Assembly: GCA_015657535.1 (NCBI GenBank)
Contig: JADHZB010000841.1
Location: forward strand, 4,798-38,846
From: Nephromyces sp. MM_2019
Lineage: Eukaryota > Apicomplexa > Aconoidasida > Nephromycida
Reading direction: 5' to 3'
DNA length: 34,049 nt
Position 1 is the first letter of the stretch, and each line of letters opens with the position of its first letter. Positions 1 through 13,250 of this stretch are shown here, piece by piece. The notes beneath the pieces are model-generated. The model had not been told where the DNA came from. It made no database searches and saw nothing but the letters and a program-made list of their open reading frames with translations. A program made the translations under genes and the position numbers.

Positions 1-730
1 CACTTATCAATGATAATTTTTTTATTTATATAAATTTAATAAAACCCACTTTTTAATATATTAAATATATATTATGCGAATATATAGAAGTTTAATGGCT
101 AAAACAACAAAACTAATACACTTTTTATTATGTATTATTAATATCATACACATATATTTACTATCAAAATAAAAATGTGTGTGTAAAAAAAAGCTTCTAA
201 AAATATAAAAACAAGACATACATACAATATATATATACTTAACAATTACGCAAATGAAATTAAATATATTTAGTCTATATAATTGTATATATCTATATAG
301 CATAATTTGATATATATAATTATGCTATTTTAATTTGATTAACATATATATATATATATATTTATATAGTTAACATATTTTTATAGCAACAAGATGTGTT
401 TGTTTAATTAAATTATTTTGAAAATATAAATTTTAAGAATTATAATAAAACTTGATTTATACGAGATTTTAACATATAAATAAAATAAATTAGACTAATG
501 TGTATAATTTAATATAATTTAAACGCTCAATCAACACATATTACACTAGAATTTATTCAATTGATATATAATTTAGTCATTTCCAAATTTCCATACATTT
601 AGCTTATAAAGTTAAACTAATTAAATTCAAATCATACAGATATAAAAAATTTAATAGCTTATACATCTGAAAAAGATTTAAAACAATCAAAATATGAAAA
701 TATTATATAACTACATTGAAAAGATGGTGC

Positions 731-765
731 TATGTTTCTGAGGAGTAGTTTACCTTTAAACATAG
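731..765. other. Possible hairpin
   Basis: CTATGTTT at 731-738 and AAACATAG at 758-765 are perfect inverted copies separated by a 19-base spacer that is richer in G and C than its surroundings. It could form a stem-loop in RNA or DNA. I see no snoRNA, tRNA or other named RNA signature around it, so its nature is open. Confidence 0.2.
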
Positions 766-1071
766 TAAAATGAGTTAAATAATATATACATAAATGTTGC
801 TTAATATGAATGATTAATTAATTTGAATTACTTTGAAATTTGTTTTACAATATGCAACATTAATATATTGATAACCTAAGCAATTTAATTTGTTTGATTG
901 TATGATTCCTGATCTAATGTTTGCAGAAGAGTTGTGAGGTAATGTTATATATTTAATTAAATTAATAAGCTTCCAATTAAAGCTTATAATTAGTTATTCT
1001 TCAATAGAAGCTAATTGAGTTAAATTATAACTTATTTTATCTAAATTTGAGTAAAACTAACACATTTAAAC

Positions 1072-1242
1072 ATGAACACAGAACTTAAAGTGTTTGCAAT
1101 TATGGATTTTATTATAAATTTATTACCCTTAACATCTTTAGCGTCTGTGAATCGCAGAAAACTCCACAATAACCTAAATCCTAAAATTTCTCAGAAATAC
1201 TGCATTTTTGAAGATAATTACACACTTAGCAAGAAGAATTAA
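1072..1242 (+). CDS. Small open frame, 56 codons, unknown
   Basis: An ATG-to-TAA frame of 56 codons with more balanced composition than its surroundings. Its N-terminal part (MDFIINLLPLTSLASVNRR, from residue 11) has a faint F-box-like look, but this is not enough to assign a family. There is no recognisable promoter, and no splice signals link it to another exon. It may be chance, an isolated exon or a remnant. I list it because it is the only stretch of this 2.1 kb that does not look like AT noise. Confidence 0.12.
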   Translation: MNTELKVFAIMDFIINLLPLTSLASVNRRKLHNNLNPKISQKYCIFEDNYTLSKKN

Positions 1243-2132
1243 TAACGAAAAGAGATCTTTTTCATTTCCCCATTTCACAACTGATTTAACCTTCCCCCAT
1301 AAATTTTCTAAACAATAATTCCCTACAATAATTATTTACACATATTATTTGGGACTTTCTATAATATGCTCGCGATTTTCGATTTCCATACATAACACAC
1401 TCTATATTGCATAGTAACAAGTTCATAATGCTAAGAAATTCTAATAATGGTTAATTTTATTTTTTATTGGCCTAGCATCAGACATCTAATAACGCTCACT
1501 TATAGGCTAGACTAACACACCTAGAGTGTGTTAGCTTGTGAAATTAATAATTTTAAATTACATATGGATTAACAAATCTTTGCTTAACTCACTATTAAAT
1601 AATTAACTTCAAGATATCAAAATATAACAGTAGGGGATCACTGATTCTCCAAGGCTCTACCAAACTTACATAGAAAATAGTTGGAAAACGATATCAGATT
1701 TACCATATCGCTTGAAAAAATACAAATTCATAATATAATTTATTGCATTTTTACAAATCAAGAATGGTTCTTAGGCATCTATAAATTGCATTATCACCTG
1801 TATTTATAAAATTTATATATTACTAGTATAAAAAATTTACAAATGTTAATTTTCAAAGTTATTCTGTAGAATAACTTAAAATCGATGTTCGAGGGAAATA
1901 AAGTTAAATTTAATCTAAATATAGTGTATATTAGTTAATTTTAGAGTACAAATTTTACTGTATTTTTTTTTATTTTTGGAAGATGTACAAAATATTTTAA
2001 TTATTAAAAATCGATATTCGAGTAAATTTTAGTTTATGAAATGTAATAAATAAATGAATGGCTTTGAAAATTTTAATTAGTTTAATTATGTATTATATAG
2101 ATTTTCTTAATTAAGAATTGGAGTTGGAAATT

Positions 2133-5111
2133 TTATGCTTTTGTATCTATCATATCTTGTATAGATTGGATAGCAACATGAGCGTGAGTAGCTGATCCTC
2201 GTGCAAGTACCGCCTCATCCAAACAGAAATTTGGATTATGAACAGAAATGTTAGTTGGGGGATGATCTGTTGAATTTCCACCAGATCTGAAATATGAATA
2301 AGAACTTCTAATTAAATTTTAATTAACAAGTGTGTAAGTAAAATCTAAATTAACAGCAGGAAATATATAATAAGACTGCTAAGTCCAAGAATGTACCGGA
2401 AAATCATAGCAAAGCATAGTTTTAGTAAAACTATTTAATTGTTAAAAGAAGTTTTCTAAGTAGAACCCCTGTACGTAATTTATCTATCTTGCGAGCTCTA
2501 AAAGCCTGTATATAATAGTGTGGGTATCTTTTGGTACTTACCCTATCCCAATTATCGAGTATAATGAGGGAAAGAGATCGTTAAAAAATGCGAAGTCGTC
2601 ACCAAAGTATGTTGCTTCTAAGAGTTCAGTAACTTGTCCAGATGCTGAAGCACTTGCTGCAGCCTATATAGAAGTGATGAAACTTCAAGGTAATGTGGCA
2701 TGACTATTAAATCATGTGTCAAATATATCTTATTTATATTTTATCTATTTAACAATCCTATAGGATTATTGATTGAAAAGTAGTTAAAGAGTGCCTGATG
2801 TTATTTAATTGTAATAAAAATTTGAGAAAATTATTTTTGGGTAAAGCTGATACCTTTTTATAGAATTTGAATACTTCAGGGTCATTCACAAGAGCATTAT
2901 ACGGTATATTACGGTGTGTAAGAGTAGCTGTACAACCGTAGGCTATCGCAATATTTTCCACAATCTGTTTTATTCGCTTTTTAAGCTTTGAAAGTGTACT
3001 GGTCCTCAATGCTTGTACAGTTCCACCAATAACAACTTCATCTGGTATAACATCGTTTTGGCCTGATCCGCACTAAAAAATAGAAAAATCAGTTAATCTT
3101 AGTCCAAAGTGTGACTTGAGTAAGTAGTTAAAAAATAGGGGAAATGAAAATCACTTTTATATCCATATATGATTGAAAAGCTTAAATTGAATTATAAGTA
3201 ATATTGATATAACTAATATTTTGTATTTTTAAAGATCATCTGTAGTAGTGGTGATGAAAATACTGTCCTAAAGTGAACCTCAATAGATAATTGCTTAATC
3301 TTAGGTAGTAAAGATGTATTCCACTACCTCGAAATGTGTAATTCCAATTAAACCACTGTTTGCCTCGCTATAATAGGTTTCTCGAGCATATATGTCATAG
3401 ATCCCTCTAACAATTGCTAAGGCTGCTGGAATTGGATCAATAGCCATATGAGGTAAAGCACTATGCCCACCCTTTCCAAAAACTTTGATAATGAGGCTAA
3501 AATGAATATAAAAAAGCTTTTTTATCAAGAGTTATCTTGATGAGAAATTATAAAACATAACTCGGACTATGTTCATGATGTTAAGAAATTCCAGAGTAAG
3601 AGATCAGCCTAAATTTCACAGTTCCTTATTTTATGAATAGAAAAAGGTATCAAAAAATTATTTAAACTCTTACTGGTCAACTCCTCCTGTTATAGAATTT
3701 GGTTTAGTTGCTATGACCCCAGTTGGTAGATAATGCATAACATGCATGGCGAAAGCTCTTTGACCTTGAGGATGAATGAGGTGTGCACCTTCCTCTAGCA
3801 TTAGCTTTACTCCACCACCGCCTTCTTCGGCAGGAGTAAACATCAGACGTACTGTTCCCTGAATTAATGTAGAAAAAGGTAAGCTAAGTCTGAAAAAAAA
3901 AGTTCCAAGATTAGTGTAGCGGTTGATTGAATCACATTTCAAATTGTCAAGGTATATAGGGATAAAAGAAATAGATAGGCTGTCTCTAGAATGAGTTGGA
4001 AAAATTTATTAGTGGGTATTATGACTCTAAATAAATTGGTTAAAAAGCTAACTTTCATTTTATCTTCATGACTTTTAAGGAGTATACCAGCCCCAAGTAG
4101 CATTGTTGTGTGGGCATCATGCCCACAGGCGTGCATTTTACCATCATGTGTTGATTTAAATGGAACATCGGTCTCAAGTATAAAAAAATACACAGTTTGA
4201 AATAAAATTATAAATATATTTTGTAAATTTAAGCTTGCACGTATGAAAAAAGTTTTTAGAATTGGTTGTGTGTTAAGTGTTATTAGAGTTAATTTTTGAA
4301 AGTATTTTATAAATATTATAATGGATAGCAGAATTCTAAGAATAAATACATCTTTGTGTTACCTTTTCTAGCACAGGGAGTGCATCGATATCAGCTCGTA
4401 AAATAACGCAAGGAGATTCACCAGTTCCAATGTCGGCAACAACTCCCGTACCACCCCTATCATTGTTAAAATAATCTATACACCAGCCACCTGTATATGA
4501 TATATTGTTTTCCTATAGGGATATTGAAGTTAAGTTTTATTTTAAAATTAGTTCCTCGTTCAAATGTCATAGCTTAAAATTTCAAACACAAAAAAGCATT
4601 TAGTAACAACCTTTATGAAAGGGTAGCACTATGAACTATTGAGCATACTTCATTCATGTAATCAATGTTGGTAGGGATGGTATATGTAGGTTTAAATCCG
4701 ATCTTAGAAAAGTCTTAAAAATTAATGAAATAGTATAATCAATTTAAGTAGGTGAGGTCAGAAAATTTTGTGCTATTTAACTGTTGAACAATATAAAAGT
4801 TGGTAAATTAAGTGAGGAAAAAGTACTCTTTGAAATCAATTATGTATTCAGAAAAATATCATCGAAAACTCTCTCTCAAGAGAATGAATATTCAAACATA
4901 CTGATAAAACACTCTTTATTATCTGAGAAGTTTCATGCTCTTCAAATCTTGTTTCAGGATGTTGATGTAAAGATCTTCTAATTGCTATAATATAGTCTTC
5001 CATCTCCAAAGCTTCGTTATAAAGGTTACCGAAATGTATTTGTGAAATCTCAGATGCAATAGTCTGATAAACCTTAGAAAGGCACAGAATCATAATTATA
5101 AGAGGTTTCAT
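2133..5111 (-). CDS. Secreted M20D amidohydrolase (IAA-amino-acid hydrolase / hippuricase type)
   Basis: Zinc/manganese peptidase family M20D, whose known members cleave the amide bond of N-acyl or amino-acid conjugates. Minus-strand exons: 5111-4902, 4702-4649, 4512-4363, 4172-4053, 3858-3674, 3496-3328, 3072-2854, 2663-2542, 2286-2133. All introns are GT-AG, phases close, and the product is 460 aa, normal for the family. Residues 1-19 look like a cleavable signal peptide. RRSLHQHPE (about 45-53) opens the catalytic domain. LRADIDALP follows at about 126-134. The metal ligands are all present: Cys154 and His156 in [10 protein letters not shown], Glu190 in PAEEGGGG, His217 in AMHVMH, His426 in ISVHNPNF. 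The dimerisation-domain motif [15 protein letters not shown] is intact, as is GDDFAFF. No ER-retention tail is visible, so secretion or the endomembrane system is likely. It is divergent from the CCCH gene, 2.2 kb away. Family assignment is firm; the substrate is unknown. Confidence 0.93.
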
Positions 5112-7295
5112 TGTTTTCGCTATAAATTATTAATTTTCGAAATGTAAAAAACTATATAAGTTAATATTTAATTAGTGCAAATTTATTAAAAAAAATCAGT
5201 ATGTGCATTAATTTCAGGTTTATTAATCGTGGCTTTGTGTTGACTTTTGGTGTATGTAATGTTGTTTCAATTTATTTTAATTTGATTTTTTCTTCGTTTT
5301 TCATATGCATGCACGTTTGCTTGGGTATGTAAATATAAAAAATTTCAATTTCATAACCAAAGCTCACAGTTCATGCAAGCCAAAAACTAAATTGTATTGG
5401 TGAAATTTTCAATTTTTTTTATAAGATTCTGAGAACTTGTGTACTTAGGTATTATGGAGGTATATGACTCTTCTATCTAGAAATGAACAAGTTTAAATTT
5501 ATTTCAACCATAATTAACTAAAATGCTAACAAGAATGTCCTTTAACTAACTAAAATATTGTTATTTGGATAGCATACATAACTTTCAAGCAAATTGATGG
5601 GTGCAGATGGGACAAATATTTGCTTATTTATCTTTATCTAGCTAGTTTTCACAAACAATTATAAGTAGTTAAAATTTTCGTCTATTGACCTTTCCTATAT
5701 CTGCAGTAGCTTTGAATATCACATTCCTTATACTCCTGGGGAAATAACAATAGCCAAACAAGTGCCAATAGTCAATTTATGATCAGGAGCAAGCTACGCA
5801 CAATCACTATAAGGGTTTCAAAAATTAATTAACATTTTATGTCTGAATGGCTAAGGTTGACTAAGGTTGCAGCACCACTTGTTATAGAATATTCTAGCAG
5901 CAGCAAGCTTTGTGTAGATCTCATTTAAACTTATTTGTAAAGTGCAACATAAATCTATGTTACAATGTTACCAACAAACAAATCAAAAAAGCTGTGCACA
6001 CTATTTTTTGTAAACTTATATTTTTCAAAGTTTAATGACTTTATTAAATTTTTCTGATGGATTAACTTTTATTGAGTACACAAAACAATAAAATTAATTT
6101 CTATAATATATTTATTGTGAGTTAGATGAAAATATTACCTAAACTTGATATATTAAGTTTTAGATTATAAAAAATGCTATATTTTAGTTGTAAAAGCCTA
6201 TTTGAAACTTAACTTTTTATCCTTATTTACGTTGTAGCGTGATAAAAAAAATCATTTAATGTGTCTTAAATATAGATTTTAATTAAAAAGCTTTTATTTT
6301 GGGTTATTAGTAAACCATTATGTGTCTAGTTCTCAATAGAAATAAAACTTAAAAGTAAAGTAATTCAGGAAAAATGCTTGTGAGGGATCGCGGCAATTAC
6401 AGTACATCTTATAATATATTAATTTCAAGCTCAAAGCACAAGTGATTGGTAGCATAAGATTTTACAGCCTAGTTATAAGCTTATAAAAAAAATAATATTA
6501 AATTAAGGAAATTGAAGCTTTAGAAAATTTTTGTATAATATAGCTTGTTTTGTTTCGAGTTCTTAATTAAGAATAATAATTGTTACAAACATACTCCTGA
6601 ATATATGCTTTTTACTTCAAAATTTGAAGTCTATCTGAATTTTAAAGTTAATAAATAAAGTTTCAAATAATTTTTTTCAACAATTGTAAGCTGGGTACGC
6701 ATAGTTAAACAGATAAACATAAAAAAATAAATTTTGTCTAACTATCACCAATTTTCTTTTGGTGTTACAATTAGCTTCGAAAAATTTGATATATTACATT
6801 TAATAAATGAGAAAAATCTTAAGATTTTAATGAATTTTTTAGTTAAAGCACTAATGGCTTTATTGACCAGCATTTAAGTCGTAATATAACCTCAAACTAA
6901 TCATTTCTACAAGACTCGAGAAAGCCTCTCATTAGAGTCAGATAAGTTTTGGTTCTCCATGCAAGATTTTGCTGCAAATCATGAAAGGCAGCAAAATTTT
7001 AATAACTATACCAAGCATTTCAAATTACCTATGGCCTTGAATATTTGAATAACAACAATTATGACTATATCTATGCTTTCTTAAGCTTCTAGAAATTAGA
7101 AATTAAGGTTTGGAAAAATTTTCATAATAGCTCCTTAAAAATAATTCATTATCACAATACTTCTGCATGGGTCTTGCTCCCAAATATCATTTGGTCCGAA
7201 TAATAATAATATAACAATTTTCCTGTTAACCTAATTTATTTCTTTTTCAGGTTGAATCTTTTGGATTAAAAAAAAGACCAAAAAGTTGTCATAAA
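5112..7295. other. Divergent intergenic region
   Basis: AT-rich spacer between two divergent genes, so it should hold both promoters. I see no recognisable promoter motif. A frame open at 6890-7048 has a balanced residue mix but no usable donor site before its stop, so I did not join it to the CCCH gene. At 5850-5871 CTAAGGTTG is directly repeated with two bases between the copies. Near 7230-7250 a branch-point-like CTAAT and a pyrimidine tract end in CAG, an apparent acceptor. This suggests the CCCH transcript has a 5' exon that I could not locate. Confidence 0.5.
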
Positions 7296-10200
7296 ATGTC
7301 GATGTGTCGATTTTATTTACAAAATAGGTGCCGATATACAAGTAAGGATTTGAAAGCACTTTTTAATGTAAAATGAATTTATATTGCGAAAAGCAAAGGC
7401 ATAAATATTCATATGTCCTTGATAATTATAATATTAAAATCAAGGACCAATATAACTCAAATTTTCCTTTAAAATGTTGTGAAAATTATGTTATGCTTGT
7501 CCAATTAATAATAATTAGTTAACTTTTGAATGTAATTTACAAAAAATCGTCATGAATTCTCAAATTTCAAACTTATCTTTAATTTGTTCAATAATCGATA
7601 ATAATTTTGAGCTATATAATGGATTTGTTTTATACAGAGAATTGTAACTTTGCTCATAGTGCCCACGAGCTGCAGAATTTAAAAAGAAATTCAAAGTAAA
7701 GTTAATTATTCTTTACTACGAATAGTTTTATAAAACATAATTTATGACTCTTTTAGCAATGTTACTAAGGAAAATTTTCCTATTGGATATAAGAATCTTT
7801 CTACACGAAAAGCTGAAATCTGTGGTGAAGATTATATCTTATTTCATAACTCTTATTGTTGAGAAAATTTGAAGTCAATCGTATTTACATATTCATCGAT
7901 TAGAGTTGATAAAATAAATTCGCTTTCACGCTTTTTACTAGATACAGCAAGTGCTTCTGTTTCAAATTATGAAAATGGGTCAAATGGTGAAAAATCATTT
8001 ACAGCAGAGAATATATCAAGCTGTGAAAACGCTTGTTCACATGCTGAAACTTCTTCAAATGTTAATATTGAATCAAATGAAAAAAGCTTATCGAAAGGTG
8101 AGAATGTGCTGGATGCTGGCAACTCATCGAATGGTGAAAGTTTTGAGGTTAACAATCTAAGTGATCCCAGTGTTAAGAGTGAAGAAATAAATGGACTGTA
8201 AGTGAGATATAATGCCTTGAGAATAAGATGCATCTCTCACATTAAATAAACGGAGATAGTTTCTCTCAAAAATAGTAGATATTTTTGTCTAGTATAGTTC
8301 AATAACAAAAGAGATCATCTAGATATAAATTAGATTGACAAGAAAAGTCAACTCGGTGAAATTTCTTAAAGTTGGCAACGTTTTTATGAACAGATTAAAA
8401 AGTATACCTAAGAATGCATCAAAAGATAAATCAGATTTCAAAACGAAGTATAAAACAGGCACAGAGGAAACTGAAGTAGATAATTTAGGTATTACAAGCT
8501 ACTAATTTTCCCCTAGAAATATTTAAAATACTTTTAATTACTATCATAATTCCCTACAATTTTATATCAATTCCGAAATTTCTAGTTTTGACCATTGATC
8601 AAATTTTAAAATTATAAATTAGGCAAGAAACGTAACTAGAATTCTTTGATTTAGGGAATTTATTTCTTTATTTCGCAGAAAATAAATCTGTGAATCCTAA
8701 AAATGGAATTACCGGGCAAACTACAAATATGGGTAAGTATGAATTCTAACTACAATCATACACTCTAAACTCCAGATCTAAAAAAATTTTTTTGCAGCTA
8801 CAGAGCTCGGAATAAAAGATTTAGAGATAAGAAAAGAAATATTTACAGTATAGCCATCATAATTAATATTACTTTGAGTATTAGGAATCTCTATTTATCC
8901 ACTACCTAATATTTTTCTTAATTACACTTTTGTTAACAAAACTACTCAATCCTTAACAAGACATGTTGGATCAATTAACTATTATAATTATTAAAATACA
9001 GACTAGTATGAATCTCCTATATAATCGAAATATTATAATTTAAAAATTATACAAACAATTACAGTCAGATGATCATACATACGGAAACTCTTCATTGGGC
9101 ATTGAACCCAAGGATAACTCCGATAAATCAATTATTATTGCCATGAGCGATAAACCTGAATTTGACAATGGAATCTTAACAAATTCACAAGAATCCGAGA
9201 CACAAACTGAAGACACTTTTGAATTAGCCGAAAAGAAGTTTCACAGCCAAGATGAAACAATTAAGAGCTTTAATGAATGCTTAGTATATAAGGCTCAATC
9301 TAACTTAAACCACAATATCTCATCTCCAAAACTCCATACACTCGAGGATCAGCACCAAGAAAATTTTAATGTTCTTAGATCATCTACAATAAACCAGAAA
9401 TTCTCACAACATGCACAGGATTTTAATCAGATCAAAAATGGAAATTGTGTAGAATTAAAAACCAATAAGAAAGAGTTGCCCAAGAATCTACTTTATAAAG
9501 ACCCCAAAACATATAACATAAGACTTCCCAAATTCAAGAAAGATAATAAAAGTAACAGCAGGAAATGGAATCATTCAAATAAAAGTAATGATGGAGAAAA
9601 CCCCCAAGCTAAAGGAATTATGAAATTCACAAACTCAAACCCAACAGTAACCCATCCACAACAGTTCGGAACAGTCTTTATACATAGTCAAAATCATCAT
9701 AATGGGAATCAACCACATATGACTAGAGCACTTTATGGAGGCTATAATATTGAAGCTAATCAAAGTGAGAGATTGTAAAAATGAACAAATTAATATTTTA
9801 ATAATAAAACTTATTCATTTTAGGCCAAGTCAGTTTTCAAAGTAGGCAAGAATCTCAGACACCTGAAAAGTTTGAAGAATATCCTCCTCAGCCTTATCGG
9901 GGTAATTCATATAATTACGACAGCAAAACTCCTGACATGAAGTATCATGCGCAATACAATGCTACTAGTATCGTAAACACAAATAGATATAATGGTTACG
10001 ACCCAAACAATACAGGATATTATGGAGGCATACCGAATGATCAGAATAATTATTACTATTCAACACCTTCGAATCCATACATGTGTCAGGTTTGTAAAAA
10101 TGTAATATATTAATAATAAATAGATTCAAATCTCCTAAAAGTAATTAGAATTACCCCTAGAGTGCACGCCGATGACTAAGTAATTTATTTACAAATTATC

Positions 10201-11742
10201 TGAATTAACCATCATGTTTCCTTTATATACTAGGCATACCACTATTCTAATTATAGTTACCCAAAAACAACTAACTATCCTGCAATTAAAGCCCCTTATA
10301 ATTTTGACAGCCATCCTTCATATCAACCTTACCCTAAGGCTGATACTGGGAATACATTTCAGCAAACAAATGTAATCTATTATAATCAAAGCTTAAATTC
10401 TTCTTGTGAATCACAATCTCTCCAAATAAGTTCTAATAGCTCCAACATTAACGGCACTCAGATTTTCCCTCAATATGATAAGTCTTCCAATAGCTTTCAA
10501 AATCCAGTAATAATTCCCAATTTAATTTTTATGGTAAATCCTGATACAAATCATCACATTCAATCTTCACCATCTTATCCACAGAATTATAGCGAAGCTA
10601 ATGAAGATTATAATGATTTTCATAGCTACGTTCAACAAATTTATTACCCACAAGATTCGTATCCATCAAAACAAGAACCTCAAAACAATGACTATCACTT
10701 TTCTATCCACAAGAAGACAGATTTACCTAGCCATAATTTAACTGCTAATCTTGAAACAGGGTTTAACTACCAGACTGTACAACAGCCTTATGAACAGATT
10801 GCTTATCCGTTAGCACCAACACATCAAAACAACTTAGCCCAACAATCAATCGATAGACCTCTAGACTACAATTATAAGAATTGTATGGGGAATAACACAT
10901 ACCCTAGTAATAACCATACAACCCAACAATACCAACAGGGTCAAAATACTTGTATACATTCTCAAAATGGTGATGGCAAGTGCCAAACTCAAGGAGTTCA
11001 AACTGAGCCACATCAAGCCAACCTAAATGACATTCCACCAATCTTTATTACCTCAGATGAAATGCCTAAGCAAGAAATCAATACAACACAACCTAATCAG
11101 TTCAGCGCAAAATTTCTTATTCCACCAGTTAGAGATTTACATGTGAAAACCAAGGCTGAAACATCTCAACCAATTTACTTCTATGCAAGTCCAAATGATT
11201 ATGATAAAGATCAACCAGAAAATCCCAATCATGTCAAGGTTAAAAATAAGATATACTATTTGTATGATAACATCCCCGTAAGAGCCTTCACATTTGGTAT
11301 TGAACATTTCACGGTACCATCTTATAAGGACCAGATAGAAAATAGACTTCCTCAATCATACCTTCCCTCAGTATCAGATACATATTTCAACTCAGAAGAT
11401 TCTCAAGCCCAATTAGAATATAGTTTTAATACCACTCCAAGGCCTAAAAATCATGCCTTTGTAACAAATGAAATTGGTGCAATTACGGAAGGCAGCTCTG
11501 AGAAATCTGATACAAATACCTATAGCTCAGGGGGATCAAAACCACCTAACACTAATTCAAATATTGGGGAGAGCTCAGTAATTGATATAAGCAAGAATAT
11601 GGCTGATTCCTATGCAACTGGAGCTTCAGTTCTTATACCAAAAGAAGAATTAGATGAAGGTGAATGGCATATTTTGAAAAACAATCAGTGCAAGCAAGAG
11701 AATTCAACCAGTTTGAGACAATGGAAAAACAATGGATCTTAG
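7296..11742 (+). CDS. CCCH zinc-finger protein with long Asn/Gln/Tyr-rich tail
   Basis: Putative RNA-binding protein. Exons: 7296-7341, 7638-7695, 7904-8197, 8394-8488, 8679-8732, 8798-8847, 9065-9764, 9824-10089, 10234-11742; phases close to 1023 aa with a TAG stop. One CCCH finger lies at the extreme N-terminus, C-X7-C-X5-C-X3-H (CRFYLQNRC, then NCNFAH), split by intron 1. CCCH fingers usually bind AU-rich or other single-stranded RNA. Everything from about residue 130 is low complexity: first Ser/Glu/Asn-rich, then Asn/Gln/Tyr/Pro-rich, like prion-like or condensate-forming tails. No other domain is recognised. The start is the first ATG after an apparent acceptor at 7250, and the frame is open back to there, so a few more N-terminal residues are possible. 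An alternative third exon from 7757 carries an in-frame TGA at 7860-7862 (see findings). The CA tracts common further right are absent. Confidence 0.75.
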
Positions 11743-13250
11743 ATCTCCAAATACAAAATACAAAGCGAGCGGTTTTTAATTCAAGCAACTAATAACAACA
11801 ATAAATTTATATATTATATCATTAAGTAACTCTAAATGATGGTTCTTTAGCTATATGACTCAAGTGTTGTGGAGTCAATTTGTTTCATCTAATTGCTTTA
11901 AACATTTTGTTTCAACATGCAATTAATTATGAATACCATTGACATAGATTTATAAATTTGAGTAACAAAATGATAAATTCCTTTGACTGTATATACTCCC
12001 ACCTTATAACAACATTTATTCATAATTTCCATTCTTTCGATTATTACTTTGTTTAGATTGATCATTTCCAGGTATGGAAATAAACTTGTCCCAAGATTTT
12101 GTTGCAACACAATAGATATGTTATTCTTAACTCTTGACAAGAAAATTATAAATATATTTACAGCATATTCGATAATTCTGAGAAGATTTATCCAAAAAGA
12201 AATGAAATTTGAATTGATTATAATAAGTATTAGAAATGATTTTTTAAAGCCTCCTGTAATCTACACGAATATTTTTTAGACTGATTATTTTTAGTTTATT
12301 ACATCTGGTACTTTTTAAAAAAAGAAAGTAAGTGTATGAGAGTAAATTAAAAAAAATTTAAATTATTTAAAATTAGAACTCTTTTTCGAAAAATTTTGTC
12401 CTTACATCTATATATATACATTTGCCTATTAATAAAATTCAAGTAAATTAATCTCTTAATTAAAATTTTTGATAGAATCGACTACAACACAGCACTTATT
12501 AATACACTTAATTAGACAATTTTGTATTTTGTATTTTATAAATTTTATCATTTGATACATAAAACACTTTCAAACTTTTCAAATTTGTTTATAAAGCTCT
12601 GCAATAATTATATCTATAAACAAATTTGCACTGTATATATAATTTTTCCAAAGGAGTGTATATTATATACATAGGAGATTAAACAGTAATATAAAAACGC
12701 AAATAAATATGAATTATTTCCTAATTTATATGATCTTGTAGCAATATAAGGAACTTGTCGAATAACATGTTAGAAAATATTTTCTTGAGATTGTTGATGT
12801 GAAAAAATTTACGTAAGTAAAAGAATTATAAAATTGTTAAGTTAATCATTGAATGTCAATAGATATGGTTATTCATGATTTATTTTTTTAATGAAATGTA
12901 GTTGATACAGGTTAGATTTAACATAAAAATTTATTAAACGATTTACTTTGCTCAAATATATACTAAGTCATACTTATTTAATACTTACTATATATATGTA
13001 ATATGCTAAGACTTTGGTATAATAATGAATTCAGCACATGAGTTTATTAGCTTGTGTCATAAGTTGTCGAACTCAGAAATATAAAGTTTAGAATACTACA
13101 TATATTTTTGTAATCAAATTAGGTCATATATTTTTGCTAAGTACTAGTAAATTGAAGCGTGAACATAAATACATAAGCAGTTACTTATCAAGCATGCATT
13201 ACATATCATCAAGTTGAATCATAACACTTAAAACAAAATCTTTTCAACCC
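11743..13250. other. AT-rich spacer without CA tracts
   Basis: Between the CCCH gene and the CA-rich zone. Frames open at 11898-12140 (minus) and 12049-12279 (plus) overlap each other and show AT-driven residue composition, so I do not call them. No RNA gene, repeat array or conserved segment is visible. It resembles the left 5 kb of the window and differs from everything to its right. Confidence 0.5.

Larger units (their letters stand above)
1..2132. other. AT-rich intergenic region, no convincing gene
   Basis: This stretch is almost entirely A and T, with short TA runs (for example 345-362) and no conserved protein segment in any frame. The frames that stay open, such as 61-303 on the minus strand, are AT-rich low complexity. 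A short pair of similar sites (AAAATCGATGTTCGAG near 1880, AAAATCGATATTCGAG near 2008) lies 127 bases apart. One 56-codon open frame at 1072-1242 is listed separately. The right edge is the 3' side of the M20 hydrolase. Confidence 0.6.

Noticed and set aside
2518..2703. 61-residue plus-strand frame with good residue mix
   Set aside because: It is antisense to exon 8 of the M20D hydrolase. The minus strand there reads the family motif GDDFAFF with proper splice sites, so the plus frame is a shadow.
6890..7048. Possible upstream exon of the CCCH gene, open for 53 codons
   Set aside because: There is no plausible donor before its stop codon and no link in phase to the exon at 7251-7341.
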